Of a DNA stretch of 64,000 nt, positions 8,111-16,561 are shown in pieces; position 1 is the first letter of the stretch; each line of letters begins with the position of its first letter. Under the pieces are notes generated by a model, which was given only the letters and a program-made list of their open reading frames with translations, did not search any database and was not told the DNA's origin. The stretch spans positions 1-64,000 of the forward strand of contig JBPCKT010000025.1 of the NCBI GenBank assembly GCA_051004015.1, written 5' to 3'. This DNA comes from SXOA01 sp051004015 (GTDB lineage Bacteria; Planctomycetota; Planctomycetia; Pirellulales; Pirellulaceae). The translations under genes were made by a program, and so were the position numbers.

Positions 8111-8893
8111 ATGCAACTCTTCGATTTGACCCGTCTCCGCACTTCGCCGCTTGTGGCCACGCTCGAACATCACGAGCAAATCGGTTCGACCAGCGACCGG
8201 GCCTTGGAAATTGCGAGGCAGGACGAGTTGACTTTGCCAATGCTCATCCTGGCGGATCAGCAAACTGGCGGCCGGGGGAGAGGCAGCAACCAGTGGTGGG
8301 CAGCAGCAGGATCGCTGACGTTTTCGCTCTTGATCGATGCCCGGCAATTTAGCATTGCCAGCCAAAGTTGGCCAGTCCTGTCCCTCTCCACCGGCCTGGC
8401 AATCTGCGAAGCCCTGGAGCAGGTTGCCCCCGGCGGCGATTTCGGCGTCAAATGGCCCAACGACGTGTACTGCGCCGGCCGCAAGCTCTGCGGGATTTTG
8501 ATTGAGTCGCCGTCCGCCGCAAGGGGACGAATCGTCGTCGGTATTGGACTGAATGTTAATAATTCTCTTGCCGCCGCTCCGCAAGAGATTCAATCGGCGG
8601 CCATGTCCTTGGTGGACTACCTTCAGCGGCCGCTCGACATGACCGGCGTACTCCTTAGCCTTCTGGCCGCACTCCATAGCCACTGGCAGGACCTTGGCCA
8701 AACCGGATTCACCCCTCAAGCCAATGAATTCCGTCGCCGCTGCATTCTGGATGGCAGGACGATCCAGGTTTCCTCCGGCCCACGGCTCATTACCGGGCGT
8801 TGCTTGGGAATTGATGATGGCGGCTCGCTGATTTTGCAAACGGAGAGAGGGCGGGAGGAGATTGCATCGGGGTCGGTGGAGAGCATTCAATAG
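8111..8893 (+). CDS. birA: biotin--[acetyl-CoA carboxylase] ligase
   Basis: A 260-residue biotin protein ligase that activates biotin to biotinyl-AMP and attaches it to the carboxyl-carrier protein in the cytoplasm. Visible are STSDRALE near the N terminus, the adenylate loop GGRGRGSNQWW, the catalytic KWPNDVY segment, and CGILIE followed by GIGLNVNN. There is no N-terminal repressor helix-turn-helix, so it is the monofunctional type. The ATG at 8111 is chosen because the upstream extension lies in the inverted repeat. Confidence 0.93.
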   Translation: MQLFDLTRLRTSPLVATLEHHEQIGSTSDRALEIARQDELTLPMLILADQQTGGRGRGSNQWWAAAGSLTFSLLIDARQFSIASQSWPVLSLSTGLAICEALEQVAPGGDFGVKWPNDVYCAGRKLCGILIESPSAARGRIVVGIGLNVNNSLAAAPQEIQSAAMSLVDYLQRPLDMTGVLLSLLAALHSHWQDLGQTGFTPQANEFRRRCILDGRTIQVSSGPRLITGRCLGIDDGGSLILQTERGREEIASGSVESIQ

Positions 8894-9020
8894 CGCCTCG
8901 TTCTTGGCTTTTCCCAGCTCTTCGCCTATGCTGAAAGGGTTCCCGCCCAGAGCCGCGAACTGCCGGATTTCCCTCCTGCCGGTGGACTATGGCGGCCCAG
9001 ATTCCATCCGCGCAAACGCC

Positions 9021-11336
9021 ATGAAGCTCGCGCCACGCCATCTCGTTCTCACCGCCGCCTGGTTGCTTGCCACTGCAATGCCAGCCGCCGCTGCCGACCG
9101 CACCGGCGAGCAGATCTTTCGCGAGCTCTGCGCGAGTTGCCACGGGATGTCCGGCGAAGGGACGAAGGATCAGCCGAAGGTGCTGGCGGGGGATTTGTCG
9201 ATTGAACAGCTCGCGGCCGTGATCGATAAGACGATGCCGGAAGGGGAGCCGGAGAAGTGCGATGCTGACGAGGCGAAACAAGTCGCGGCCTACATTCACG
9301 ACGCCTTCTATTCCCTCATCGCCCAGGCCCGCGTCAAGCCGGCGCGGGTGGAGCTTTCCCGCCTGACCGTGCGGCAGTACCAGAATGTGATGACCGATCT
9401 CATCGGCAGCTTTCGCCAGAGCAGCCGCTGGGAGGAGCCAGGGGGACTGCATGGCGAGTATTACAAGGGACGGCGGACGCGGGGCGGGGACCGGGTGATT
9501 GATCGCATCGACCCCGTCGTGAAATTCAACTTTGGCGAAGGGAGCCCCGAGCCGGAGAAGATGGAGCCGCACGAATTTTCCATCCGCTGGGAAGGTTCGC
9601 TGCTCGCCTCTGAAAGCGGCGTCTATGAGTTCATCGTCAAGACCGACCACGCCATGCGGCTGTGGGTGAATGACAATGGCCGCAACGAAGGAGAAACGCC
9701 GCTGATTGATGCTTGGGTCAAATCGGGAAACGAAACCGAATATCGCGCCTCGATTCGGCTGCTGGGCGGGAAGGTCTATCCGCTCAAGCTGGAGTTCAGC
9801 AAGGCCAAGCAGGGGGTCAACGATTCCAAAAAGCAAAAGCAGCCGCCGCCGGCGCGGAAGGCGTCGATTGCCTTGGAATGGAAGACTCCGAGCCACGCAC
9901 AGGAAGTCATTCCGGCCCGCTGCCTGTCGAAGCAAAGTGCGCCGGAAGTTTTCGTTTGCGAAACGCCGTTCCCACCGGATGACCGGAGCATCGGCTATGA
10001 GCGGGGGTCATCGATTTCCAAAGCCTGGGACCAGGCGACGACGGAAGGGGCGATGGAAGTCACCAGCTTTGTGCTGGAGCATCTGCGGGAATTTGCCGGA
10101 ACGACCATTCATGAGCCTGACGCCGGGCCGCGACTGCGGGAGTTCTGTTACAAACTGGCGGAGCGGGCATTCCGTCGGCCGCTTTCGCCCGACCAGCGGC
10201 GGCTGTTCGTGGATCGACAGTTTGAACTTGCTGGCGAGCCCGAGCTGGCGATGAAGCGTGTGCTGCTCCTGATTTTCAAATCGCCGCGGTTCCTCTACCG
10301 CGAGGTCGGCACGCCGCAGCCGGATGCATTCGATGTCGCCTCGCGGATTTCGTTTGGATTGTGGGACTCGGCTCCAGACGAAGAGCTGGTCAAGGCAGCC
10401 GCTGCTGGGCAACTTTCTACGCGTAAGCAAGTTTCCGCCCAGATTCACCGGATGTTGCCTGACCTGCGGACGCGAGCCAAGCTGAACGGCTTCTTCCTGC
10501 AACTGCTCAAAGTCGACCAGGTGCCGGACATCGCCAAGGATTCCGCCGCCTTCCCAGAGTTTAGCCCGCAAGTAGCTTCGGATTTGCGCACCAGCTTGGA
10601 ATTGACGCTGGACGATGTCATTTGGAGCGGGAGGTCCGACTTTCGCGAGCTGCTGCTGGGCGAATCGATCTATCTCAACGGTCGCCTGGCGAAGCTGTAC
10701 GGCACCGACCTGACGGAAGATTCGCCGTTTCAAAAGATGACGCTGTCTGATGGCAAGCGCGCTGGTGTGATCACGCATCCGTATTTGCTCTCCGCGTTTG
10801 CGTATACCTCGACAAGCTCGCCGATTCATCGTGGTGTCTTCGTTTCCCGCAGCCTGCTGGGCCGCACGCTCCGCCCGCCGCCGGAAGCGGTCGCGCCGCT
10901 GTCGCCCGATTTGCATGCTGACCTGACGACCCGAGAGCGGGTGCTGCTTCAAACTAAGGCTCAGGCTTGCCAGACCTGTCACGCGATGATTAACCCGATC
11001 GGCTTCTCGCTGGAGAACTTTGACGCCATCGGCCGCTTCCGCGAGCAGGAGAAGGACAAGCCCGTCGACGCCCGCGGCAGTTATCTGACCCGCACCGGCG
11101 AAACCGTGCAGTTCAGCGGCCCGGCGGAACTGGCAAAATTCCTGGCTGCCAGCCCGGAAGTCCACAGCGCCGTCGTGGAACGGCTGTTCCACTACATGAT
11201 CAAACAGCCGATCCGTGCTTATGGGCCGGACACTTTGCCGCGCCTGCGCGACTCCTTCACGAAAAAAGAGTTCAATATCCAAGAGCTGACAGCCGACATT
11301 GTGACCGAGGCGGCGATGGCGGCGAATAATCAATAA
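9021..11336 (+). CDS. cytochrome c / PA14 / DUF1592-DUF1588-DUF1585 secreted protein
   Basis: Starting at the ATG at 9021 (MKLAPRHLVL), 771 residues with a signal peptide ending near AAAA. A haem motif CASCH lies near residue 37, followed by a DUF1587 segment (RLTVRQYQNVMTDLIG), a PA14-like beta domain (GLHGEYYKGRRTRGGD) and the DUF1592, DUF1588 and DUF1585 blocks, the last with a second CQTCH motif (CHAMINPIGFSLENFDAIG). This is the standard planctomycete architecture for an extracytoplasmic, probably redox or polysaccharide-related protein of unknown activity. Its usual partner, a DUF1552 protein, follows at 11721. Confidence 0.9.
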   Translation: MKLAPRHLVLTAAWLLATAMPAAAADRTGEQIFRELCASCHGMSGEGTKDQPKVLAGDLSIEQLAAVIDKTMPEGEPEKCDADEAKQVAAYIHDAFYSLIAQARVKPARVELSRLTVRQYQNVMTDLIGSFRQSSRWEEPGGLHGEYYKGRRTRGGDRVIDRIDPVVKFNFGEGSPEPEKMEPHEFSIRWEGSLLASESGVYEFIVKTDHAMRLWVNDNGRNEGETPLIDAWVKSGNETEYRASIRLLGGKVYPLKLEFSKAKQGVNDSKKQKQPPPARKASIALEWKTPSHAQEVIPARCLSKQSAPEVFVCETPFPPDDRSIGYERGSSISKAWDQATTEGAMEVTSFVLEHLREFAGTTIHEPDAGPRLREFCYKLAERAFRRPLSPDQRRLFVDRQFELAGEPELAMKRVLLLIFKSPRFLYREVGTPQPDAFDVASRISFGLWDSAPDEELVKAAAAGQLSTRKQVSAQIHRMLPDLRTRAKLNGFFLQLLKVDQVPDIAKDSAAFPEFSPQVASDLRTSLELTLDDVIWSGRSDFRELLLGESIYLNGRLAKLYGTDLTEDSPFQKMTLSDGKRAGVITHPYLLSAFAYTSTSSPIHRGVFVSRSLLGRTLRPPPEAVAPLSPDLHADLTTRERVLLQTKAQACQTCHAMINPIGFSLENFDAIGRFREQEKDKPVDARGSYLTRTGETVQFSGPAELAKFLAASPEVHSAVVERLFHYMIKQPIRAYGPDTLPRLRDSFTKKEFNIQELTADIVTEAAMAANNQ

Positions 11337-11406
11337 GGCACTGGTGCGGATGGAGCGGGCGGCAAATTCGATGGCCACAACGTCCCAAAAGGGAGGAGCG
11401 ATAAGC

Positions 11407-11634
11407 ATGTCTACCGAAACCATTACATCTGCGGCATTGGCTCTGCCTCCCGATTCGCGTTTTGAGCTTGCGGAAACTCTTCTTCACAGTCTGGATCCTT
11501 CCGAGCAAGTCGGGGTGACCAAAGCATGGAAGAAGGAAATCGCCCGTCGGATCGCGGCCTTTGAAAAAGGTGAGATGAAGACTTATTCGGAAGCCGAGGT
11601 GACGCGCGATGTGCGGCGGCGGAGAAAATCGTGA
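11407..11634 (+). CDS. putative addiction-module antitoxin (TIGR02574-like)
   Basis: A 75-residue protein with a good ribosome site (GGGAGGAG) before the ATG at 11407. The N-terminal half (ALALPPDSRFELAETLLHSLD) fits the short antitoxin family paired with RelE/ParE-type toxins. A toxin should overlap or follow directly, but its reading frame stops after four codons (see next entry). It is inserted between a DUF1592 and a DUF1552 gene that normally adjoin. Confidence 0.78.
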   Translation: MSTETITSAALALPPDSRFELAETLLHSLDPSEQVGVTKAWKKEIARRIAAFEKGEMKTYSEAEVTRDVRRRRKS

Positions 11635-11645
11635 AGGTCATTTAG
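11631..11645 (+). pseudogene. remnant start of a RelE/ParE-type toxin
   Basis: GTG AAG GTC ATT TAG overlaps the antitoxin stop as GTGA. ParE-type toxins commonly begin with (M/V)KVI or close variants, and this overlap is the normal spacing. The frame ends immediately and the next 75 bp show no toxin sequence, so the toxin seems deleted. Confidence 0.4.
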
Positions 11646-11720
11646 GCGTTGGGGAAACCGTTTGCTTCGGACGCCTCTTACTCTTACAATCGTGACATTC
11701 CAGTAAACTAGGGAATCTAC

Positions 11721-13049
11721 ATGCCCTACCCCACCTCCCGCCGCCAATTTCTCAGCGCCCTCGGCATCTCGGCCGCGGCCCTGCCGTTTGTCCTCAACCT
11801 GCCGAGTCTGAGTTTCGGAAACGAACAGCCGGCAGCCACGCGCAAGAAGCGGCTGGTGGTGATGTTCAGCCCCAACGGCATCGTCCCCAATACTTTCTGG
11901 CCCGACGAGGAAGGGGAGAACTTCACGCTCAAGGAAAGCCTTCAGCCGTTGGCGCCGTTTCAGGACAAGTCGCTCATCCTGCACGGCGTCTGCGACAAGG
12001 TCCGCGGCGACGGCGACGGCCACATGCGGGGGATCGGCTGCCTGCTGACCGGCATCGAGCTATTTCCCGGCAACATTCAAGGGGGGAGCGACACGCCCGC
12101 CGGCTGGTCCACCGGCATTTCGATTGATCAGGAAATCAAGAACCATCTGCAAGCGAATGAAGCCACCCGCACGCGGTTCGGCTCGCTGGAATTCGGCGTG
12201 ATGGTCCCTGACCGGGCCGATACCTGGACCCGCATGGTCTATGCCGGACCGAACAAGCCCATCGCCCCCATCGACGATCCCTATCAGATGTTCGGCAAGC
12301 TTTACGGCCGCCTGAAGGACCAGGAGAGCCTGCGGAGCGTCCTCGACGACCTTCAAGACGACCTCAGAAAAATCAGCAACATCGTCAGCAGCGACGACAA
12401 GAAGCTGCTCGACGAGCACGCCACTTTCGTCCGCGAGCTGGAGCAAGAGTTGAAAGCCGGCGAAGGCAAAACGGCCACGCACGCCGTGCCACAAATCGAG
12501 CCCGGCGTGAAGGAAGAGAACGACAACATCCCCAAAATCAGCAAGCTGCAAATCGAGCTGATGGTCAACAGCTTCGCGGCGGATTTCGCTCGCGTGGCCA
12601 CGCTGCAATACACCAACTCGGTCGGCGGGGCCCGGATGAAATGGCTCGGCGTCGAAAAGGGGCACCACGAACTGTCCCACGAGCCCGACAGCAACGAGGA
12701 AGTGCAGAAGCACCTCACCCGAATCAACAAGTGGTACTGCGAGCAGATGGCTTACCTGGCGAAGCGGCTGGCGGAAACGCCCGAGCCCGGCGGCAGCGGC
12801 AGCATGCTCGACAATACGACCATCATGTGGACCAACGAGCTGGGCAAAGGCAATTCTCACACGCCGGACAACGTGCCGTTTGTGCTGGTCGGCGGCGGGC
12901 TCGACTTCAAGATGGGACGATCGCTTAAGCTCCCCAATGTTGCCCACAACCGGCTGCTCTTATCATTGGCCCACGGGATGGGGCACCCCCTCGAGAAATT
13001 CGGCAACCCCAAGTTCTGCGAAGGTGGCCCGCTGACCGGCTTGTCATAG
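11721..13049 (+). CDS. DUF1552 domain protein with Tat-type signal
   Basis: A 442-residue protein starting MPYPTSRRQFLSALGISAAA, a twin-arginine signal for export in folded form. The body matches the DUF1552 family: KKRLVVMFSPNGIVPNTFWP, LILHGVCDKV, MRGIGCLLTG, and the C-terminal NTTIMWTNELGKGNSHTPDNVPFVLVGGG, resembling the alkaline-phosphatase-like fold of DUF1501. Paired with the DUF1592 gene upstream as in many planctomycetes. The enzymatic function is unknown. Confidence 0.9.
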   Translation: MPYPTSRRQFLSALGISAAALPFVLNLPSLSFGNEQPAATRKKRLVVMFSPNGIVPNTFWPDEEGENFTLKESLQPLAPFQDKSLILHGVCDKVRGDGDGHMRGIGCLLTGIELFPGNIQGGSDTPAGWSTGISIDQEIKNHLQANEATRTRFGSLEFGVMVPDRADTWTRMVYAGPNKPIAPIDDPYQMFGKLYGRLKDQESLRSVLDDLQDDLRKISNIVSSDDKKLLDEHATFVRELEQELKAGEGKTATHAVPQIEPGVKEENDNIPKISKLQIELMVNSFAADFARVATLQYTNSVGGARMKWLGVEKGHHELSHEPDSNEEVQKHLTRINKWYCEQMAYLAKRLAETPEPGGSGSMLDNTTIMWTNELGKGNSHTPDNVPFVLVGGGLDFKMGRSLKLPNVAHNRLLLSLAHGMGHPLEKFGNPKFCEGGPLTGLS

Positions 13050-13056
13050 GTTTGTA

Positions 13057-13078
13057 GGATGGGCTTCCCAGCCCGTCC
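13057..13078. repeat. short hairpin of the GTAGGATGGG family
   Basis: A 9-bp stem (GGATGGGCT / AGCCCGTCC, one G-T pair) just after the DUF1552 stop. It resembles one arm of the inverted repeat at 26586-26648. It could help terminate transcription, but no T tract follows. Confidence 0.5.
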
Positions 13079-13128
13079 GTGCGACTCTGGACGGCTTCGT
13101 AAGGCCATGCTCCTAAGCGGACGTATTC

Positions 13129-14562
13129 ATGCCTCAGCCCGTAGCCCTCCGTCCGCGGCGCACATTCTTGGGGACGAGCTTTCGGGTTGGCGGCATGCTG
13201 GTCGTTTTATTGTCCCTCGTCCTGGTGGCCTGGGCGAATATCGACTGGGACTGGTTTCGTCCGCGACGAAAGGCGCCGGTAATTCCGGCGTCCAACGCTC
13301 GAAAGAAGACTGCCGTCGATTCGGTTACGGTTGCCCCGCTTCCGCCCAACGCGGCAATTCTGGAAGCTCAGAAATCCGTCGTCCTGCTGCAAGCGGATGG
13401 ACCCGGCGGCCTGGTTGGCGTCGGTGCCGGCGTGGTCATCGATCCGTCCGGGCTGATCGCCACCAGTTACCATCTCGCTTCCGACCTGACCTCCGGGATG
13501 GCCCGCTTTCAAGACGGTCGCATCTTTGCAATTGCCGGCTATGCGGCGGTCGATCCGGAGAATGACCTGGCGATTTTGCAGCTCGAAAGTGCCTCGGGAC
13601 TTCCGGCGGCCAAGCTACACGGCGACCTAGGCCTGCAGCCTCTGGCGGGCGTGGTTGCCATCGGCCATCCGCGCGGGGTCGAATTCGCGCTGCACGACGG
13701 CAAAGTCAGCCGCCGGATCCGCACGTCGCAGCTTTCGGATCTTTCGCAGCGGTTTGTTCATGCATTGACCGGAAATGAGAAGGACCATGACTGGATCCAG
13801 CATACCGCCGTCCTGTCGGAAGGAAACAGCGGCGGCCCTCTGGTGAATGAGCAGGGAGAAGTCCTGGGCATCAACACCTGGGTAGATCGCCAGGGGGGCT
13901 TCGGCTATGCACTCGATGTTGCCGCGCTGATCGCGCTGCAAGAAAGGCAGTTCGAGGAGGTCGCTCCGCTGGAGGCCTACGCCACCGGAGAAGCCCGCCG
14001 CAAATCGCTCGTCCTCAACACCTCGGCCGAGCAGCTTCAAAGACTCTATGAACAGGCTCAGGCCATGCGCTGGCGTCCAAGCAGCGGCAGGGACTATGCC
14101 GTGCTGCAACGCCTCGCCTGGATGGTCACGCTCGCCAATCAGCCGGAGGTTGCCGCGGCCGGCGACGAACTCAACGAGCGGCTGGTGGAGCTGGCCAAAC
14201 AGGCGGACATCGTCACGGCCCAGTTGCGGCGGGAAAAGTGGAACGACATCGGGCAGATCACGATTCTGAACGAATACGCTGCCCTCGCCATTCCTCGGCC
14301 TGCCACTGGCGTGGTCTTCTTCGGCACCGTCGAGCGACAAGTGGAAGGCAGCGGCAAGCGAGCCCTGCTGGTGAAACTCGCGGGCTTTGAGCAAAGGGTC
14401 CTCATTCCGCTCGGGAGCAAGCTGCATGTCCCCGCCGCCGGGTCGCAGTGCCTGATCCTGGGGATCAACGACCAGGGCAAAACCGTCAGCTACGGCGACA
14501 ACCCCCTCCAGCCGACCGTGGCCGCGGTGATTATCGCGGCGGCGATTGTGGAGATGGAGTGA
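13129..14562 (+). CDS. membrane-anchored trypsin-like serine protease
   Basis: A 477-residue protein with one N-terminal transmembrane helix (about 20-38) and an extracytoplasmic S1C/HtrA-like protease domain (about 75-270). The catalytic triad is visible: His115 in ATSYHLAS, Asp146 in PENDLAIL, and Ser234 in SEGNSGGPLV. No PDZ domain follows; the C-terminal 200 residues are of unknown fold and include a small beta-rich end (ILGINDQGKTVSYGDNPLQP). Substrate unknown. It is downstream of and co-directional with the DUF1552 gene, 79 bp apart. Confidence 0.88.
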   Translation: MPQPVALRPRRTFLGTSFRVGGMLVVLLSLVLVAWANIDWDWFRPRRKAPVIPASNARKKTAVDSVTVAPLPPNAAILEAQKSVVLLQADGPGGLVGVGAGVVIDPSGLIATSYHLASDLTSGMARFQDGRIFAIAGYAAVDPENDLAILQLESASGLPAAKLHGDLGLQPLAGVVAIGHPRGVEFALHDGKVSRRIRTSQLSDLSQRFVHALTGNEKDHDWIQHTAVLSEGNSGGPLVNEQGEVLGINTWVDRQGGFGYALDVAALIALQERQFEEVAPLEAYATGEARRKSLVLNTSAEQLQRLYEQAQAMRWRPSSGRDYAVLQRLAWMVTLANQPEVAAAGDELNERLVELAKQADIVTAQLRREKWNDIGQITILNEYAALAIPRPATGVVFFGTVERQVEGSGKRALLVKLAGFEQRVLIPLGSKLHVPAAGSQCLILGINDQGKTVSYGDNPLQPTVAAVIIAAAIVEME

Positions 14563-14584
14563 GAAAAGTCGTCGCAGTAAAGCG

Positions 14585-15091
14585 TCAATCGCCCTGCTTC
14601 ATTTCCGTCGCTCCCATGGGCGGCATGTTCGCCATCGGAACTGTCTGTCGGAACGGCGAAAGGGGCGGAGGGACCGGTTTCGGGGGCTGCAACCCGTAGT
14701 ACACGGCCAGTGAAATCCAACCCCCCACAAAAGCCAGCACAACCGGGGCAAAGATGACGAGCGATGCCAGCATGTTCATGAGCTGGGTTTCGCCACTAAA
14801 TACTCCTCGACCATAATTGCGGTAGCCCCAGCCATCGAAAAAATCGATGCCCATGGCCAGGCTCCAAAACACCAGTGCCAGGAACGGCACGGTCCCGCCG
14901 GCCAGTCCCCCGATGAAAAAGGCCCGTCGGGCATCGCGGGCGTAAATCACTCCGGCAATCCAGTACGCCGGCGTCACCCAGGCGATGGCGCAAAACAGTG
15001 GCATGGCGATAAACAGCGGAGCATTCAGGACGCCGCAATAGACGCAAATGACTGCCGTCAGAATGAACAAGGTGCGAAGGCGGAACTGCAT
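14585..15091 (-). CDS. small multi-TM membrane protein
   Basis: From the ATG at 15091 (MQFRLRTLFILTAV) this gives 168 residues; an ATG three codons upstream is possible, but the spacing to AGGG favours 15091. About four transmembrane helices are visible. The opening MQFRLRTLF is a recurrent start of planctomycete membrane proteins. A Pro-rich tail ends in a cytoplasmic or periplasmic segment. It has no catalytic motif and no assigned function. It is convergent with the protease gene and downstream of the DUF1501 gene. Confidence 0.7.
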   Translation of the reverse strand: MQFRLRTLFILTAVICVYCGVLNAPLFIAMPLFCAIAWVTPAYWIAGVIYARDARRAFFIGGLAGGTVPFLALVFWSLAMGIDFFDGWGYRNYGRGVFSGETQLMNMLASLVIFAPVVLAFVGGWISLAVYYGLQPPKPVPPPLSPFRQTVPMANMPPMGATEMKQGD

Positions 15092-15157
15092 GACCGACAT
15101 CCCTGCGAATGATTGTGCAAAGTTCGCCGCGCTGCGTTTTTGTCAGCGGGCCGCGCT

Positions 15158-16489
15158 CTAAACCAGCGCCTCTTTCACCAGCGGCGCATCCTCCGCAATC
15201 AGCTTGATGGGGCGATTCGACGGCGTTTGCATCACGGTATTGGGGTCGATGCCAAGCAAGTGATAGAGAGTGCTGCCGAAGCTTTCAACCTTATAGAACT
15301 TGTCAGTCACCTGCTCGCCGAGCTTATCGGTCGCGCCGACGACGCAGCCCCGTTTGAAACCGCCACCGGCAGCGAGGACGAACTGCGCATAGTCCCAGTG
15401 GTCGCGGCCGGCGTTCTTTTCGGTGCCGCACTTGGGCTTGCGACCCATTTCGCCCAGGGCCAGGACGATGGTGGTCTCGAGCAGCCCCCGCTCGTCGAGG
15501 TCGGTGAGCAGGGCAGAGAGGGCATTGTCGAACATCGGGATCTGCTGGCGGCCGGCGACGAAGTTTTCGCCGTGCCAGTCCCAGTAGCCCAGGCTGAAGT
15601 GGACGATGGGAGCGCCGGCTTCAATCAGGCGGCGGGCCAGCAGGAAATGGAGCGGGTCGCCGGAAGGGTAGCGGTACTTTTCCAGATGGTTTGTTTTGTA
15701 CCGCTTAATGGTGTCTTCGCTTTCTTTCGACAAATCGAGAGCCGCCCGCAACTTGGGGGAGCGGAGCATATCGAAGGCCGTCTGCTGGTATTTGTCGAGG
15801 CCGGCGATGAGGGGATCGAGGCGGTCCTGGCGGCGGAGGCGGTTATCGAGGGCGGCGAGCAGCTCGGTCTGCTTCGCAAACGCGGGCAGCTCCATCTGCG
15901 GGGCGAGCATCTTGGCGATGTCGTCCTTGGAGGCCAACGGATCGAAGATGAACGGGCTGTAAGCCGGGCCGAGATAGCTGCCGGCGATGCTGTTGTTGAT
16001 GTGGTGGTCGATCTTGCCCAGCACCGTGAACGACGGCAATTCCGGCGGCCCAGGGCGGACCTTGGAAATCACGCTGCCGTACATCGGGAATTTCTCGGTT
16101 CCGCTCGGCAGCCGCGGATTGCCGGTCAGCCAGTACATCGGGGCCCGGCTGTGGTCGCCGGGCTGGTTCATGGTGGTGATGGAGCGAATGACCGTGTACT
16201 TGTCAGCAATCTTCGCCAGGTTGGGTATCAGCTCGCAGACGTCGAGCCCCGGCACGTTCGTCTTGATTGGCTTGAACTCTCCTTTGTAATCCGTCGGCGA
16301 GTCCGGCTTCATGTCGAACATGTCCGTGTGCGGCGGCCCGCCCGCCATCCAGCAGACGATGATCTGCTTTGCCTTCGGCGCGGGAGCCCCCGCAGCTTGG
16401 CTTTGAGCGCGGAGCACATCCAAGAGGCTGACGCCGCAGAGCGAAGCTCCGCCGATGCGGAGGAAATCGCGACGGGGAAGTGTGGGCAT
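15158..16489 (-). CDS. DUF1501 domain protein with Tat-type signal
   Basis: A 443-residue protein beginning MPTLPRRDFLRIGGASLCG, a twin-arginine signal; a start 15 bases upstream (16504) is possible but lies in a repeat. Family features are KQIIVCWMAGGPPHTDMFD, VRSITTMNQPGDHSRAPMYW, LGEMGRKPKCG and GRDHWDYAQFVLAAGGGFKRG. The fold is alkaline-phosphatase/sulfatase-like and metal ligands are likely, but activity is unproven. It follows the DUF1549/DUF1553 gene on the same strand, the usual pairing. Confidence 0.9.
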   Translation of the reverse strand: MPTLPRRDFLRIGGASLCGVSLLDVLRAQSQAAGAPAPKAKQIIVCWMAGGPPHTDMFDMKPDSPTDYKGEFKPIKTNVPGLDVCELIPNLAKIADKYTVIRSITTMNQPGDHSRAPMYWLTGNPRLPSGTEKFPMYGSVISKVRPGPPELPSFTVLGKIDHHINNSIAGSYLGPAYSPFIFDPLASKDDIAKMLAPQMELPAFAKQTELLAALDNRLRRQDRLDPLIAGLDKYQQTAFDMLRSPKLRAALDLSKESEDTIKRYKTNHLEKYRYPSGDPLHFLLARRLIEAGAPIVHFSLGYWDWHGENFVAGRQQIPMFDNALSALLTDLDERGLLETTIVLALGEMGRKPKCGTEKNAGRDHWDYAQFVLAAGGGFKRGCVVGATDKLGEQVTDKFYKVESFGSTLYHLLGIDPNTVMQTPSNRPIKLIAEDAPLVKEALV

Positions 16490-16503
16490 GGGGTGGTTCC
16501 TCA

Positions 16504-16561
16504 TAGTAGTCCGCTCACTCCGTGAGCGGACATGTCTGCACACGGAGTGTGCAGGCTACTA
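16504..16561. repeat. double-hairpin palindromic repeat (REPIN-like), full unit
   Basis: Outer ends TAGTAG (16504-16509) and CTACTA (16556-16561) are inverted repeats. Between them lie two perfect hairpins: 16510-16530 (arms CCGCTCA / TGAGCGG) and 16536-16554 (arms CTGCACAC / GTGTGCAG), separated by CATG. The unit fills the gap between the DUF1553 and DUF1501 genes and overlaps the stop codon of the former. Confidence 0.85.

Noticed and set aside
12060..12947. 295-codon minus-strand frame in the DUF1552 gene
   Set aside because: Low-complexity composition and no motif; the plus strand gene is well supported.
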